Positions 50,981 through 60,383 of a stretch of DNA of 64,000 bases are shown one piece after another. The stretch is taken from assembly GCA_023384675.1 (NCBI GenBank), contig JAHDVK010000010.1, forward strand, positions 62,001 through 126,000, in the 5' to 3' direction. This stretch comes from Bryobacteraceae bacterium (GTDB taxonomy: Bacteria > Acidobacteriota > Terriglobia > Bryobacterales > Bryobacteraceae). The translations under genes were made by a program, and so were the position numbers. Numbering within the stretch: position 1 is the stretch's first letter; every line of letters begins with the position of its first letter. The notes under the pieces were generated by a model that searched no databases, was not told the DNA's origin, and saw only the letters and a program-made list of their open reading frames with translations.

Positions 50981-52987
50981 TCAGAAGGTGACCGTGACTT
51001 GATTCGAACAGGCGGAAGTTCCAGCCTCGCAGACCTGATAGGTGTAGGTGCCGGAGCCTCGCCGGTTGATGTGGTCCGTGTAGGCGCCGGTGTTTGTAAC
51101 AGTGGCGATGACGGCCCCATTGCGTTTTACCTCCACCGAGGCCGAAGTGGCGCCGCTCCAGCTCAGGTCTGCTTTTTGGAGGCCCTGGACTTTGTACCCG
51201 GTTGCGGAGAGTTGGATTGAGCCGGCTGCCAGTGTTGTCGCGGAGGCGGAATCGGAATAGCCTGAAGCGCCGCCGGCATTGTAGGCGCGGACGCGGTAGG
51301 TATACGCAGTGTTTGCGGATAAGCCCTGGTCACTGTAGCTGGTGGCCGTTCCGCCCGCGTCCGCGATCTTGGCGTAGCCGGCGGTACATGGCGAACCGGG
51401 GCAGCGCTCAATCTCGATGCCCGTGGCATTCGAGGAGGTGTTCGTCCAACTGAGATTGATCTGGCTGGAAGAAACAGCGCTGGCCGCGAGGCTGGCGGGT
51501 GCGGACGGCAGCGGCTCGGCGAGCGTGGTAGCACTGGCCGGTCCCGCCGCTTCGGACGTTCCGCCGGAATTGAAGGCGCGGACTATGTATGAATAGGCCG
51601 TGGAGGCGCTGAGTCCCGAGTTGCGGTAACTGGTAACGCCCGCCCCGACGGTGGCGATCTCGGCGAAATTGGCGCAGCCGGCGCCCGTACAACGCTCGAT
51701 CTTGAATCCTGTCTCGTTGCCGGAATTATCGTTCCAGACCAAATCGATTTCGCTGGAGGAGGCAGCCGAGGCGCTGAGACCGGTGGGGGCCGCCGGCGGG
51801 GCCGGTGGTGCGGACGGCGCGGCAAGCTCCGCGTTCACGAGTCCATAGCCGTAAAGGCTGTCGCGACCGGCGGCGCCGAGATCGGTGGCCGTGCTTTGCA
51901 GCCGGGCTCTGACCTCGTCGCTGATGCGGCCGTTCGAGTTGGTATCCGCGATGCCGGCGGCGATCACCAGGGCGGCGACGCCCGCCACATGCGGCGAGGC
52001 CATTGATGTTCCGCTCAATGTCCGGTAACCAGATGAAGCGCAGTTTGCGCAGCTTCCGGTTGGCACCGTCGAATTGATATTCACGCCGGGCGCGGCGAGT
52101 TCGGCTTCGGGGCCGCGGCAGGAAAAGCTGGCGATGGCGTTACTGGTGTCCGTCGCGGTGACCGCGATGACGGAGCTGTAGCGGGCGGGGAAAGAGATTG
52201 CGTTGCATGTCCGGAAGAACGACGACTGATTGCCCGCGGCGGCGACGTTGACGAGTCCCGCCAACTCGGCGTTGTCATACGCCTGCCTGATATCGCTGCC
52301 GGGATCTGAAGAGGTGCCGAAACTGCTGTTGGTCACCTGTCCACCCGCCTGAATGCAGCTTTGCAGGGCGGCAATCGCATCGCTGACGTAGCCTTGGCCG
52401 TTTTGATCTAGGATTTTGTAGGCCAGAAGCTGGGCTTCCGGGGCGACGCCCACAACACCGGCACTATTTCTGGCCGCGAGGACGGTGCCTGACACGTGGG
52501 TGCCGTGGCCCCGGTCGTCAAACGGATCGCTGGTTCCGGCGACAAAGTTATAGCCGCCCATATAGCGGCCTGCGAATTCGGAATGGGTGTAGTCGATTCC
52601 CGAATCGATTACGCAGACCTTAACTCCGGTACCGAGGTTTCCGTTGCCATGAACCACACCTGAGCCGATTCGCTTCACACCCCAGGTATTGTCGAGTTCC
52701 TGATCAACTTCCTGCACGATGGCATCGATATCGACATGGGTCACGAGCGGGTTGTTCCGCAATCCCTGCACTGCCGCTTGCGGTACCCGCGCGGCGATGG
52801 ATGGCACAAGCCAATAGGTGTGGATGGGTGTGCCGCCCGCCGCGCGCACCAGCGCGATTTCAGCAGGGCCGGGCAGTTGACGAAATCCGATCAGGACTCG
52901 AACCGGGTCGGCCGGGCCCGCCTGAGCAAGCAGGTTCATGGCTAAAGCCAGTAGAACCAAAACGAGGTGAATTGTCGCTCTTTGCAT
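50981..52987 (-). CDS. Secreted subtilisin-like serine protease with fibronectin repeats
   Basis: A 668-residue S8 protease. Signal peptide (ending LLAQA), an inhibitor I9-like propeptide (about 26-95; PVRVLIGFRQLPGPAEIALV), and the catalytic domain with D128 in VCVIDSGIDYTH, H161 in RGHGTHVSG, N253 in AAAGNQSS and S328 in LSGTSMASPHVAG. Two fibronectin type III domains (about 415-595) follow, then a C-terminal domain found in other secreted bacterial proteases (about 600-668, VQGLQKADLSWSGAT and YTYQVCEAGTSACSNQ). A cysteine-containing pattern suggests disulfides. ATG 52987 is chosen over 53095, as the signal starts there. Role: extracellular protein breakdown. Confidence 0.95.
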   Translation of the reverse strand: MQRATIHLVLVLLALAMNLLAQAGPADPVRVLIGFRQLPGPAEIALVRAAGGTPIHTYWLVPSIAARVPQAAVQGLRNNPLVTHVDIDAIVQEVDQELDNTWGVKRIGSGVVHGNGNLGTGVKVCVIDSGIDYTHSEFAGRYMGGYNFVAGTSDPFDDRGHGTHVSGTVLAARNSAGVVGVAPEAQLLAYKILDQNGQGYVSDAIAALQSCIQAGGQVTNSSFGTSSDPGSDIRQAYDNAELAGLVNVAAAGNQSSFFRTCNAISFPARYSSVIAVTATDTSNAIASFSCRGPEAELAAPGVNINSTVPTGSCANCASSGYRTLSGTSMASPHVAGVAALVIAAGIADTNSNGRISDEVRARLQSTATDLGAAGRDSLYGYGLVNAELAAPSAPPAPPAAPTGLSASAASSSEIDLVWNDNSGNETGFKIERCTGAGCANFAEIATVGAGVTSYRNSGLSASTAYSYIVRAFNSGGTSEAAGPASATTLAEPLPSAPASLAASAVSSSQINLSWTNTSSNATGIEIERCPGSPCTAGYAKIADAGGTATSYSDQGLSANTAYTYRVRAYNAGGASGYSDSASATTLAAGSIQLSATGYKVQGLQKADLSWSGATSASVEVKRNGAVIATVTNTGAYTDHINRRGSGTYTYQVCEAGTSACSNQVTVTF

Positions 52988-53116
52988 TTCCCGCTTTCCT
53001 CCAGTGCGTTTGCCAGCTGGATTACTGGCAATAGTGCGATTAACCCCTACGCAATCGCATTCTGGGATTATACGGGGACACCCATCGGTTGTCACGCGAA
53101 AAAAGCACGTAGGGTG

Positions 53117-55453
53117 CTACAGAATTGCCCGCGTTTTGAGTACCAGGGCCGCGCGGTAGGACAGTTCGAGGGAGGAGGTCATCTTGGGGATGTCGCGCTC
53201 GGTTTCGACGAGGGTGCGGGCGCGGTGAGCCATGGCGGAGGCTTGATCCGGTTCGGTGAAGAGGTCGAGGACGGCCTGGGCGAACTGTTCGGGCGAATCG
53301 GCGAGGCGGCAATACTCGCCATCGGTATCCCCGAAGCCTTCGGCGCCGACGCGCGTGGAGACGGCGGGGATGCCGCTGGCGAAGGCTTCGAGGAGTTTGA
53401 CGCGGAGTCCGGAGCCGCCAAGGATGGGGCAGATAAAGACGGCGTAGCGCTGGAGCGCGGCTTGGATGTCGGGCACAAAACCGAGGATTTCGACGCGGCC
53501 GTCGAAGGTGGGCAGGGTGTGGGCCGGAGGCGGGTCGGAGCCGATGACCACGAGGCGGGCTTCGGGGTCGCGGGCAGCGACAAGGGGCATCACCTGGCGG
53601 AGAAACCAGTTCAGGGCGGCGGCGTTGGGGGCGTGGCGGAAGCTGCCGAGGAACAGCATGGTGCGGGGTTCGCGGCTGTCGGGCGTGAAGCGGTAGCGGG
53701 CGGTTTCTATGCCGGCGCGGAGGTGGGGATCCATGCGGGGGGCGAGTTCGGGTAGAAAGCCGAGCAGGTAATCGCGGTTTTCGAGCGTGCAGGTTTGAAT
53801 GCGATCCATCTGGGGGAGCAGGCGGAGTTCGTAGCGGAGGGCGCGAAGGTATTCGACGGTAGCCGCGAGGCGCTTGAGGGGAGGGCGTGAAGGCAACACG
53901 CGGGCGATGGACTGGAAGTAGATGTCGTGCTCGAAAAGACAGACGGCGATGCGCTGGAAGCCGAGCCCGTATTGGCCCATGTTGGTGTATTCGACCTGGA
54001 AGACGTCGATCTGCTCGTTGTAGATGGTGCGCTGGATCACCCATTCGAGTTCCCGGCTGGCGAATTCGCGCACGGCGAAGGGGCTGAGAGCACCGGGGTT
54101 GGCTCCCTGGCCTTCGAGCCGGGTGAGGAATTGGAGGGAGCGAACCAGGGGGATGAGCGGGGCGTGGGCGTCCGCTTCGGCGGGGGCGTCGATCAGAGTG
54201 ACGAGGTGGACGTCGGCAAGGCGCGCGAGGTTCTCGACGGTTTGCGACATGAACACGGCGCCGCCATGGACTGGCGGGCAGATCGGGTAGGGCGAGAGGA
54301 AGAGGACGCGGAGGCGGTCGCGCCGGGGGTCGATGGGTAGGAAACGATCGCGGTAGTAACCGGCGAGGGGGCGGCGGAAGGCTTCGGTGTCGCCGATCAC
54401 GGCGAGGGAGCGGGCACGCCAGCGAGCGGCGATCGCGCCAGGCAGTTGGAGGAAGGCGCGGGCGAGAGCGGGAAAGGAGGAGCGTTCGAAAGAGTCGCCC
54501 GCGAACATGCTGAGCAGGGCGCCGGCCCAGGTGTAACCGAAGTGGGCGAGGAGGCGGCGGGGTTCGTGGATGTTCTTCCAGGCGAATAGGAGGAAGTTCT
54601 TGCGGATGACGTTGTCGATGTAGGAGCGCGGGAACTTACGGCCGATGGTGCCCCGGTGTTCGTGCCAGACGTGGCTGGCGGGCTGGTAGAGGACGCGCCA
54701 GCCGCGTTTCCAGGCGGCGAAGCCGAGATCGGTGTCCTCCAGATAGAAGGGCCGGAAGAGATGGTGGAAGCCGCCGAGTTCGAGGAACTTGCGGCGGTCG
54801 AAGGCGCAGGAGCCGCCGCCGCCGTAGAAACAGGGATAGAGGGTGGTGACCTTTTCGTCGATAACGTGCCGGACGCGGAGCGAGCCTTCGGCCCACCAGG
54901 CGTGGGTGAGACCGGTTTCCTCGCGCGTCTTGCGGGGGTCGGGGAAGAAGATCTGACAGGATACGGCGAAGACATCGGGGTGCGCGAAGCCGTCGAGCAG
55001 AGGCTGGAGGAAATGGGGAGCTACGCGCATGTCGCTGTTGAGCAGGACGACGATGTCGTTTTTCGCGGCCCGGAAGCCTTCATTCGAGCCGCCCCCAAAG
55101 CCGAGGTTCTTCGGGAGGGCGAGCAGGCGAACCTGCGGGAAGCGCTGACGGACGAACTCGGCGCTGCCGTCGGTGGAGCCATTGTCCACGACAATGATCT
55201 CGTTGTCCGGGTGGCCGGACATGGCCTCAATGAGCGGAGGGAGGTACTTTTCCAGCAGATCTCGGCCATTCCAGTTGGGGATGACGGCGGAGGCGGCATC
55301 GCGGCGAGGAGCGGCGGTGGCCGGGGGGCGGCGGCGGCCGAGCAGTTTCCAAAACAGGTCGGTGCAGTAAAGTCCGAGGGCGGCGAGGGCAATGAAGACG
55401 GGGGAAAGCAGGGCCAGCGGCAACTGGCGCAGGATGCGGAGCAGCAGGGCCAT
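53117..55453 (-). CDS. GT2-GT4 fusion glycosyltransferase
   Basis: A 778-residue protein with two catalytic parts. An N-terminal hydrophobic stretch (about 1-35) could anchor it. The GT2 part (about 55-330) has VIPNWNGRDLLEKYLPPLIE, VDNGSTDGS, LNSDMRVAP and YLEDTDLGFAAWKRG. The GT4 part (about 385-770) begins VLFLSPYPICPPVHGGAVF and has the donor-binding ILGGSGLRVKLLEAFASGIP with the EAF-type glutamate. Such fusions make two linkages of a surface glycan. It follows the methyltransferase gene by 4 bases; the last gene of the Wzt set. Confidence 0.88.
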   Translation of the reverse strand: MALLLRILRQLPLALLSPVFIALAALGLYCTDLFWKLLGRRRPPATAAPRRDAASAVIPNWNGRDLLEKYLPPLIEAMSGHPDNEIIVVDNGSTDGSAEFVRQRFPQVRLLALPKNLGFGGGSNEGFRAAKNDIVVLLNSDMRVAPHFLQPLLDGFAHPDVFAVSCQIFFPDPRKTREETGLTHAWWAEGSLRVRHVIDEKVTTLYPCFYGGGGSCAFDRRKFLELGGFHHLFRPFYLEDTDLGFAAWKRGWRVLYQPASHVWHEHRGTIGRKFPRSYIDNVIRKNFLLFAWKNIHEPRRLLAHFGYTWAGALLSMFAGDSFERSSFPALARAFLQLPGAIAARWRARSLAVIGDTEAFRRPLAGYYRDRFLPIDPRRDRLRVLFLSPYPICPPVHGGAVFMSQTVENLARLADVHLVTLIDAPAEADAHAPLIPLVRSLQFLTRLEGQGANPGALSPFAVREFASRELEWVIQRTIYNEQIDVFQVEYTNMGQYGLGFQRIAVCLFEHDIYFQSIARVLPSRPPLKRLAATVEYLRALRYELRLLPQMDRIQTCTLENRDYLLGFLPELAPRMDPHLRAGIETARYRFTPDSREPRTMLFLGSFRHAPNAAALNWFLRQVMPLVAARDPEARLVVIGSDPPPAHTLPTFDGRVEILGFVPDIQAALQRYAVFICPILGGSGLRVKLLEAFASGIPAVSTRVGAEGFGDTDGEYCRLADSPEQFAQAVLDLFTEPDQASAMAHRARTLVETERDIPKMTSSLELSYRAALVLKTRAIL

Positions 55454-55457
55454 GGGC

Positions 55458-56717
55458 TTAACTGTTCAGATCGGGACCAAGGCCCATGCTGCGGCCGAGA
55501 CGGAGCCAGCGGGAGGCCTGGACCGCGGCGAGCCGGGCTTCGAGCTGTGTGAGCTGTCCCTGAAGGGAGAGCGCCCAGCGCGTGCGCTCATCGGCGCGGG
55601 CTTCGGCGGCATCGAGTAGCGCGACGCATTTCGCGAGTTCGTTACGGGACTTGAGGACTTCCTGTTGGAGGTCGCGGACTTGGGTTTCGTAGGCTGCCGT
55701 GCGGGCGGCGAGTTCGGATTCGAGATCAGCCACCTTGGCGTTGTAAGCGGCGGCGGTTTCGAGGGCCTGGGCTTGGGCGGAGGCGAGTTCGTCCTGGAGT
55801 TCGACGACGCGCGCACGCACGCGTCCGAGTTCGGAGTCGAGGTCGCGCGCCCATTGTTGGGCGTCGCCTAATTCCTTCTCGTGGATTGCAACGTAGCGGG
55901 CGTATTCCGACGATTTTTCGTCGAGCCACTGATCCTTGAGGGCTAATTCGTGTTCGAGTTTTTCGATATGGTGCTCACGCTCGCGGAGAACGTTGCCGGC
56001 TTCGGGCAGGAATACGTAGGTGGGTGCTCCAGTTTGAGCAGTGAGAGCGCAAACAGCCACGAAAAAGTGGCTGGTTTCGGGAGCGGGGGATTTCCGGGCG
56101 AGCAGGGTTTCAGCGGTGCTGGGGCCGGCCGGCGCGGCAGGCTGGAAGGCGATGGCGGCGGTATGGTTCTGCAAAAAAAGGATGACCGAAGGGAAGATCT
56201 CGCTGAGGACAGCCTGAAATTCCGGGTAATCGAATTCGTGAACGTGAAACGGATTGGGTCCGCTGAGACGGCGGGTTTCGGCGTAGTATTCGCGGTTGGG
56301 CGTGGAGACCACAAACTGCCCGCCGGGAGCGAGCAGACGGCGGGCTTCGTTCAGCAGGGCGGGCCAGTCTGTAAGGTGTTCGATGACCTCGAAGGCGGTG
56401 ATGAGGTCGAAGGACTGGTCCGGGAAGGGGAGGGCGGCGGCGGAGGCGGCGGCGTAAGAGAGGTTCGGAGCGGCGTATCCATAGGAGGCGGCGCGGAGGA
56501 CGTCAGGGTCGACATCGATGGCGGTGACGCGCGCAGCGGCACGCGCGAGTTCCATGGAGCCATAGCCTAGCCCGCAACCGATGTCGAGGACACGCTTGCG
56601 GCGGGCGAGGCGGGCGGCGAAGGCGTAGCGGGCGAAGTGTTCGTTGAAGAGGTCGGGGTTGGCGCGGCCGGGGACGAGCCTTTCGCCGGTGAATTCGGGC
56701 GGTGCCTGGTCAGGCAA
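55458..56717 (-). CDS. SAM methyltransferase with 160-residue coiled coil
   Basis: A 419-residue protein. The class I methyltransferase domain (about 20-230) has VLDIGCGLGYGSMELA, TAIDVDPDVL and FDLITAFEVIEHL, then a probable coiled coil (about 242-402), rich in Glu, Gln, Arg and Leu heptads, without prolines after the domain boundary. The end RWLRLGRSMGLGP is typical after such coiled coils. Start TTG 56717 is favoured, as GGCGGAGG lies 6 bases upstream; ATG 56762 is a longer alternative. The start lies within the 3' end of the ABC ATPase gene. In E. coli O9a the WbdD protein has a similar order; here the kinase domain is absent. Role inferred. Confidence 0.82.
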   Translation of the reverse strand: MPDQAPPEFTGERLVPGRANPDLFNEHFARYAFAARLARRKRVLDIGCGLGYGSMELARAAARVTAIDVDPDVLRAASYGYAAPNLSYAAASAAALPFPDQSFDLITAFEVIEHLTDWPALLNEARRLLAPGGQFVVSTPNREYYAETRRLSGPNPFHVHEFDYPEFQAVLSEIFPSVILFLQNHTAAIAFQPAAPAGPSTAETLLARKSPAPETSHFFVAVCALTAQTGAPTYVFLPEAGNVLREREHHIEKLEHELALKDQWLDEKSSEYARYVAIHEKELGDAQQWARDLDSELGRVRARVVELQDELASAQAQALETAAAYNAKVADLESELAARTAAYETQVRDLQQEVLKSRNELAKCVALLDAAEARADERTRWALSLQGQLTQLEARLAAVQASRWLRLGRSMGLGPDLNS

Positions 56718-58023
56718 GGCGGGCCTCCGCCTGCGGGCTGGCCTTGCCGGCGAGGCGGCCATTGAGTTCGACTTTGCAGGGCAGGTGAATGTAGCCATAG
56801 ATGGGGTTGTCGGTGTGGCCCATCTGGAGGGTGATGGCGTTGTCGATCCAATCGCACATATGGTAGCTCACGAGCGTGCCGTCAGCGATGGCGGGGGAGA
56901 AGGAGAACTCGCTGGGGTAGAGTTCGGGGATCATGACGTGGAAATCGACGGTGTAGATATCGCCGGCGCGCATGGGCGGGAGGTCGAAACCTTCGCGAAG
57001 GGTGTTAGTGCCTGCGAAGTCGACGCCGAGATGGTTGCGCAGGACAAAGCCGACGTTGGGCATGGCAATGTTCTCGCGGGCGCGGACGGAGATGCGCACC
57101 ACGCAGACTTCACCGGGCCGGAGGAGGGGGAGTTTCTGGCCGTAGCGGTCAAAGACGGCAATGCCGAGGATCTCGGCGCGTTCATCGCCGTAACGGTGAT
57201 CGATGTTCGGGATGGTGGTGACGACCTCGGGAGCTTCGACGGCTGGCCCATCGGCGCGCGGCGCCGGGGGCTTGAGTTCGAGGTAGGCCGAGTCCTTTTC
57301 GACCATGGCGGCAAGGTATTGGGCGACGACTTTGTCGGTTTCGCCCAGAGCGCGGATGCGGCCGTGATCCAGCCACAGGGTGCGGTCGCCCAGGGCTTTC
57401 ACGTCACCTGCTGAGTGTGAGACGAACAGGATGGTGACGCCGCGGTTGCGGAGTTCGTGGACTTTGCGGAGGCAGCGCTGGCGAAAGTAGATGTCGCCTA
57501 CGGCGAGGGCTTCGTCCACAATGAGGATTTCGGGTTCGACGTGGATGGCGACGGCGAACGCGAGGCGGACGACCATGCCGCTGGAGTAGGTCTTGACGGG
57601 CTGATGAATGAAGTCGCCGATCTCGGCGAACTCTTCAATCTGGCGATAGATGCGGTCGACCGCGGCGCGGCTGAAGCCGAGGATGGCCGCGTTCAGGTAG
57701 ACATTGTCTTTGCCGCTGAACTCAGGGTTGAAGCCGGAGCCGAGTTCCAAAAGGGCGGAAACGCGGCCGGTGACGGCGGCGGCACCTGTGGTCGGGGCCA
57801 GGATGCCGGCCACGATCTGGAGTAGCGTACTCTTGCCCGAACCGTTCTCACCGACGATGCAGAAGGTTTCGCCTCGGTTGATTTCGAAGGAAATGTCGCG
57901 GAGCGCCCAGAAATCCTCGTGGAAGCGGCGGCGGTTGAAGAAAAGCAGCTCCTTGAGGCGATCGCTGGGGCGGCGGTAGATCGGGTAACTCTTGGAAACC
58001 CCTTGAAACGAGATGAGACTCAC
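56710..58023 (-). CDS. wzt: Wzt-type polysaccharide ABC transporter ATPase
   Basis: A 437-residue ABC ATPase. Walker A GENGSGKST, signature SSGMVVRLAFAVA and Walker B EILIVDEALAVGD belong to the teichoic-acid/O-antigen export family. The long C-terminal part (about 265-437, VCVVRISVRARENIAMPNVG, VDFAGTNTLREGFD) is a Wzt-C-like carbohydrate-binding domain, which in O-antigen systems recognises the chain terminus. No Wzm-type permease gene is found next to it in the window. The start is GTG 58023. The methyltransferase gene starts inside its last codons. Confidence 0.88.
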   Translation of the reverse strand: MSLISFQGVSKSYPIYRRPSDRLKELLFFNRRRFHEDFWALRDISFEINRGETFCIVGENGSGKSTLLQIVAGILAPTTGAAAVTGRVSALLELGSGFNPEFSGKDNVYLNAAILGFSRAAVDRIYRQIEEFAEIGDFIHQPVKTYSSGMVVRLAFAVAIHVEPEILIVDEALAVGDIYFRQRCLRKVHELRNRGVTILFVSHSAGDVKALGDRTLWLDHGRIRALGETDKVVAQYLAAMVEKDSAYLELKPPAPRADGPAVEAPEVVTTIPNIDHRYGDERAEILGIAVFDRYGQKLPLLRPGEVCVVRISVRARENIAMPNVGFVLRNHLGVDFAGTNTLREGFDLPPMRAGDIYTVDFHVMIPELYPSEFSFSPAIADGTLVSYHMCDWIDNAITLQMGHTDNPIYGYIHLPCKVELNGRLAGKASPQAEARLA

Positions 58024-58482
58024 GGAGGTGCCGGCCGGGGGCGGAAAGACCAGATCCCGACGCTAACTCTGACTCTACAGAAGGCCTGGAATAGTGTCAA
58101 ACCCCTGGAAGCAGAAGGAAAACAGGGCGACCGCCGGAACCTGAGACGCCACTTCCGCCACTTATCGGCGGGAGCATTTACTGGGTGCGTTGAGCCTCGT
58201 GGAAATTGCGGGATTTTGAACCGCACGCCTAGCGTTGATCAAGCAACGGGTTGGGCGTACAAGAGGCGCGCATCCAGGCCGTTCAGGGATCAGGTAGCCG
58301 CCCTGCGAAGTGCTCTATTTCGATGAAAAAGCCTCCTCTCCCGCCCGCTATCGGGCGCCCATCGATTTGGCTTGGACCGGACATCCGGAACCGAAATTCC
58401 CGACCCGGCCTCTGCCCTTAATATGAACCCGGCGGCGGTTTGTGTCAAGAGATTTTTGCTGATCTTGACAAAGAAGTGCGAT
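58024..58482. other. Intergenic region before tRNA-Met
   Basis: No gene, repeat or clear hairpin was recognised. The next 50 bases hold the tRNA-Met promoter. Confidence 0.5.
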
Positions 58483-58511
58483 TTGACAGTGCGCAGAGGA
58501 GTTCGTACGCT
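58483..58511 (+). promoter_or_regulatory. Likely promoter of tRNA-Met
   Basis: Perfect -35 TTGACA at 58483-58488 and TACGCT at 58506-58511 with a 17-base spacer, 19 bases before the tRNA. A second TTGACA lies at 58465. Confidence 0.5.
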
Positions 58512-58530
58512 GAGAATGTACCGGGCGCGT

Positions 58531-58607
58531 GCCGGCGTAGCTCAGGTGGTTAGAGCGACGGTCTCATAATCCGTAGGTCGTAGGTTCGAGTCCTACCGCC
58601 GGCACCA
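58531..58607 (+). tRNA. tRNA-Met (anticodon CAT)
   Basis: A 77-base cloverleaf with acceptor GCCGGCG/CGCCGGC, anticodon loop CTCATAA, T arm GGTTCGAGTCC and an encoded CCA. The stem has a T-T mismatch next to the loop. The first acceptor pair G-C argues for an elongator rather than an initiator tRNA; tRNA-Ile with a lysidine-modified CAT is the alternative. Confidence 0.92.
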
Positions 58608-58622
58608 ACATCGCCTGCCAGG

Positions 58623-59498
58623 TTACTTCCCCACAATCGTTTCGTAGATCCGCGTGAGGTCTTCGAGAGAGTAATAGTCGATCTCGATGCGTCCGCGCTG
58701 GTCAGATTTCGTAACAATGCGCACACGTGTGCCGAGGGTCCGTTCGAGCTCCTGGATGGCGGCGCGGACATTGGGGTCGAGGGCGGCTTCTGCGGCTGGC
58801 TTGGGATCGCGGGGCTCATTCATTCGCTGGACGAGGCGCTCGACCTGGCGGACGGAGAGGCCTTCGCTGGCTATGCGTCCGGCGACTTCGATTTGGTTCT
58901 CGGGGTCTTCGAGGCCGAGCAGAGCGCGGGCATGGCCCATGGAGAGGCGGTGTTCAGCGAGCATCACTTGAATATCGCCTGGGAGTTTAAGCAGGCGAAG
59001 CAAGTTGGTGACCGTGCTTCGATCCTTGCCGGTGCGCTGGGCAATTTGCTCGTGGGAGAGTTTGAACTGCTTATTGAGGCGTTCGAAGGCCTGGGCGACT
59101 TCAATCGGGTTGAGGTCCTCGCGCTGGATGTTCTCGACCAGGGCGATTTCCATGAGCCGGTCTTCGGCGAAGTCCTGGACAACCGCCGGAACGTGGGTGA
59201 GACCGGCAAGACGCGCGGCGCGCCAGCGGCGTTCCCCGGCGATGAGCTGGAAATGGCCTCCTTGGCGGCGAACGACGAGGGGTTGAATGATGCCGTTCTC
59301 ACGAATGGACTGGGCGAGTTCGTTGAGGCGGTCGGGCTGAAAGACAGAGCGGGGTTGGACCGGGTTCGGCTCGATCTTCTCGATAGGGAGCGAGAGCAGG
59401 CCGGATTCCGCAGGGGGGGCGGCGCCGCCGCGGGTGGGGAGCAGAGCTGAAAGTCCCTTGCCTAGGGCGCGTTTAGGCGGATTGGACGCGGCGCTCAT
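58623..59498 (-). CDS. parB: Chromosome partitioning protein ParB
   Basis: A 291-residue ParB/Spo0J. After the start (RALGKGLSALL, a typical beginning that contacts ParA) comes the CTPase part with the LIAGERRWRAARLAGL motif and IALVENIQREDLNPIEVAQA. The helix-turn-helix QRTGKDRSTVTNLLRLLKLP recognises parS. The C-terminal dimer domain ends at YETIVGK. ATG 59498 is chosen over 59579; it overlaps the parA 3' end by 26 bases. It binds the parS-like sites near 60324-60399 in all likelihood. Confidence 0.96.
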   Translation of the reverse strand: MSAASNPPKRALGKGLSALLPTRGGAAPPAESGLLSLPIEKIEPNPVQPRSVFQPDRLNELAQSIRENGIIQPLVVRRQGGHFQLIAGERRWRAARLAGLTHVPAVVQDFAEDRLMEIALVENIQREDLNPIEVAQAFERLNKQFKLSHEQIAQRTGKDRSTVTNLLRLLKLPGDIQVMLAEHRLSMGHARALLGLEDPENQIEVAGRIASEGLSVRQVERLVQRMNEPRDPKPAAEAALDPNVRAAIQELERTLGTRVRIVTKSDQRGRIEIDYYSLEDLTRIYETIVGK

Positions 59499-60252
59499 TT
59501 TGGACGATCTCCTTGGCGAGTTTGATATAGGCTTCCGCACCGCGGGAGCGCGGGTCATAGCTGATGATGGGCTTCCCAAAGCTGGGGGCTTCGGCGAGGC
59601 GGATGCTGCGAGGGATGACGGTTTCGAAGACCTGGCTCTGGAAAAACTCCTTCAGGTCTGAGGCGACCTGGCGGGTGAGATTCGTGCGGTCGTCGTACAT
59701 GGTGAGCAAGATGCCTTCGATCGCGAGGGTGGGCTGGAGGCCGTCGCGGAGGCGATCAATGGTGTCGAGGAGCTGGGAGATGCCTTCGAGAGCGAAGAAC
59801 TCGCACTGGATGGGCACGAGGACGGTATCGGCGGCGACAAGGCTATTGATAGTGAGGAGGTCGAGGGCGGGAGGGCAATCAATGATTGTGTAGTGATAGG
59901 CGTCGCGGACGGGTTCCAGGGCGCGTCTGAGTTGTTTTTCGCGCTCATCCCGGTCGACGAGTTCGAGATTGGCGGCGACCAGGTTCTTGTCGGCAGGTGA
60001 GAGCAGTAGACCTTCAAATTCGGTGGGGACCAGGGCTTCAATGAGCGGGATCCTGCCCAAGACGGCATCGTACGTGGTAGGCATACCCGGATGTTTTTCG
60101 ACGCCTAGGCCCGTCGTGCAGTTGCCCTGTGGATCCATATCGACGAGCAGGATACGGAACTCGTTGGCGGCGAGGGAGGCAGCGAGGTTGATCGCGGTGG
60201 TGGTTTTGCCCACCCCGCCCTTTTGGTTGGCGACGGCAATGACACGGCCCAT
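59473..60252 (-). CDS. parA: Chromosome partitioning ATPase ParA (Soj)
   Basis: A 259-residue ParA of the short Soj type without an N-terminal DNA-binding domain. The deviant Walker A motif is KGGVGKTTTAINLAASLA, and switch regions are VDMDPQGNCTTGLG and IIDCPPALDLLTINSL. ATP-dependent dimers bind DNA and move ParB-parS complexes. It lies downstream of rsmG with two parS-like sites between. Confidence 0.96.
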   Translation of the reverse strand: MGRVIAVANQKGGVGKTTTAINLAASLAANEFRILLVDMDPQGNCTTGLGVEKHPGMPTTYDAVLGRIPLIEALVPTEFEGLLLSPADKNLVAANLELVDRDEREKQLRRALEPVRDAYHYTIIDCPPALDLLTINSLVAADTVLVPIQCEFFALEGISQLLDTIDRLRDGLQPTLAIEGILLTMYDDRTNLTRQVASDLKEFFQSQVFETVIPRSIRLAEAPSFGKPIISYDPRSRGAEAYIKLAKEIVQNERRVQSA

Positions 60253-60323
60253 GAGAAGACGTCCGAGGATAGCGATTTCGAGCCCGAGAGGCTGGAAAGA
60301 CCTATGCTATCACGGGGACTGTA

Positions 60324-60339
60324 GGTTCCACGTGGAACC
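60324..60339. promoter_or_regulatory. parS-like site 1
   Basis: GGTTCCACGTGGAACC, a perfect 16-base palindrome, 12 of 16 matches to TGTTTCACGTGAAACA. Confidence 0.8.
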
Positions 60340-60383
60340 GGGCGCGCAGTCGACAGCAGAGGTCGCGGAAGGCACAAGTCCGA

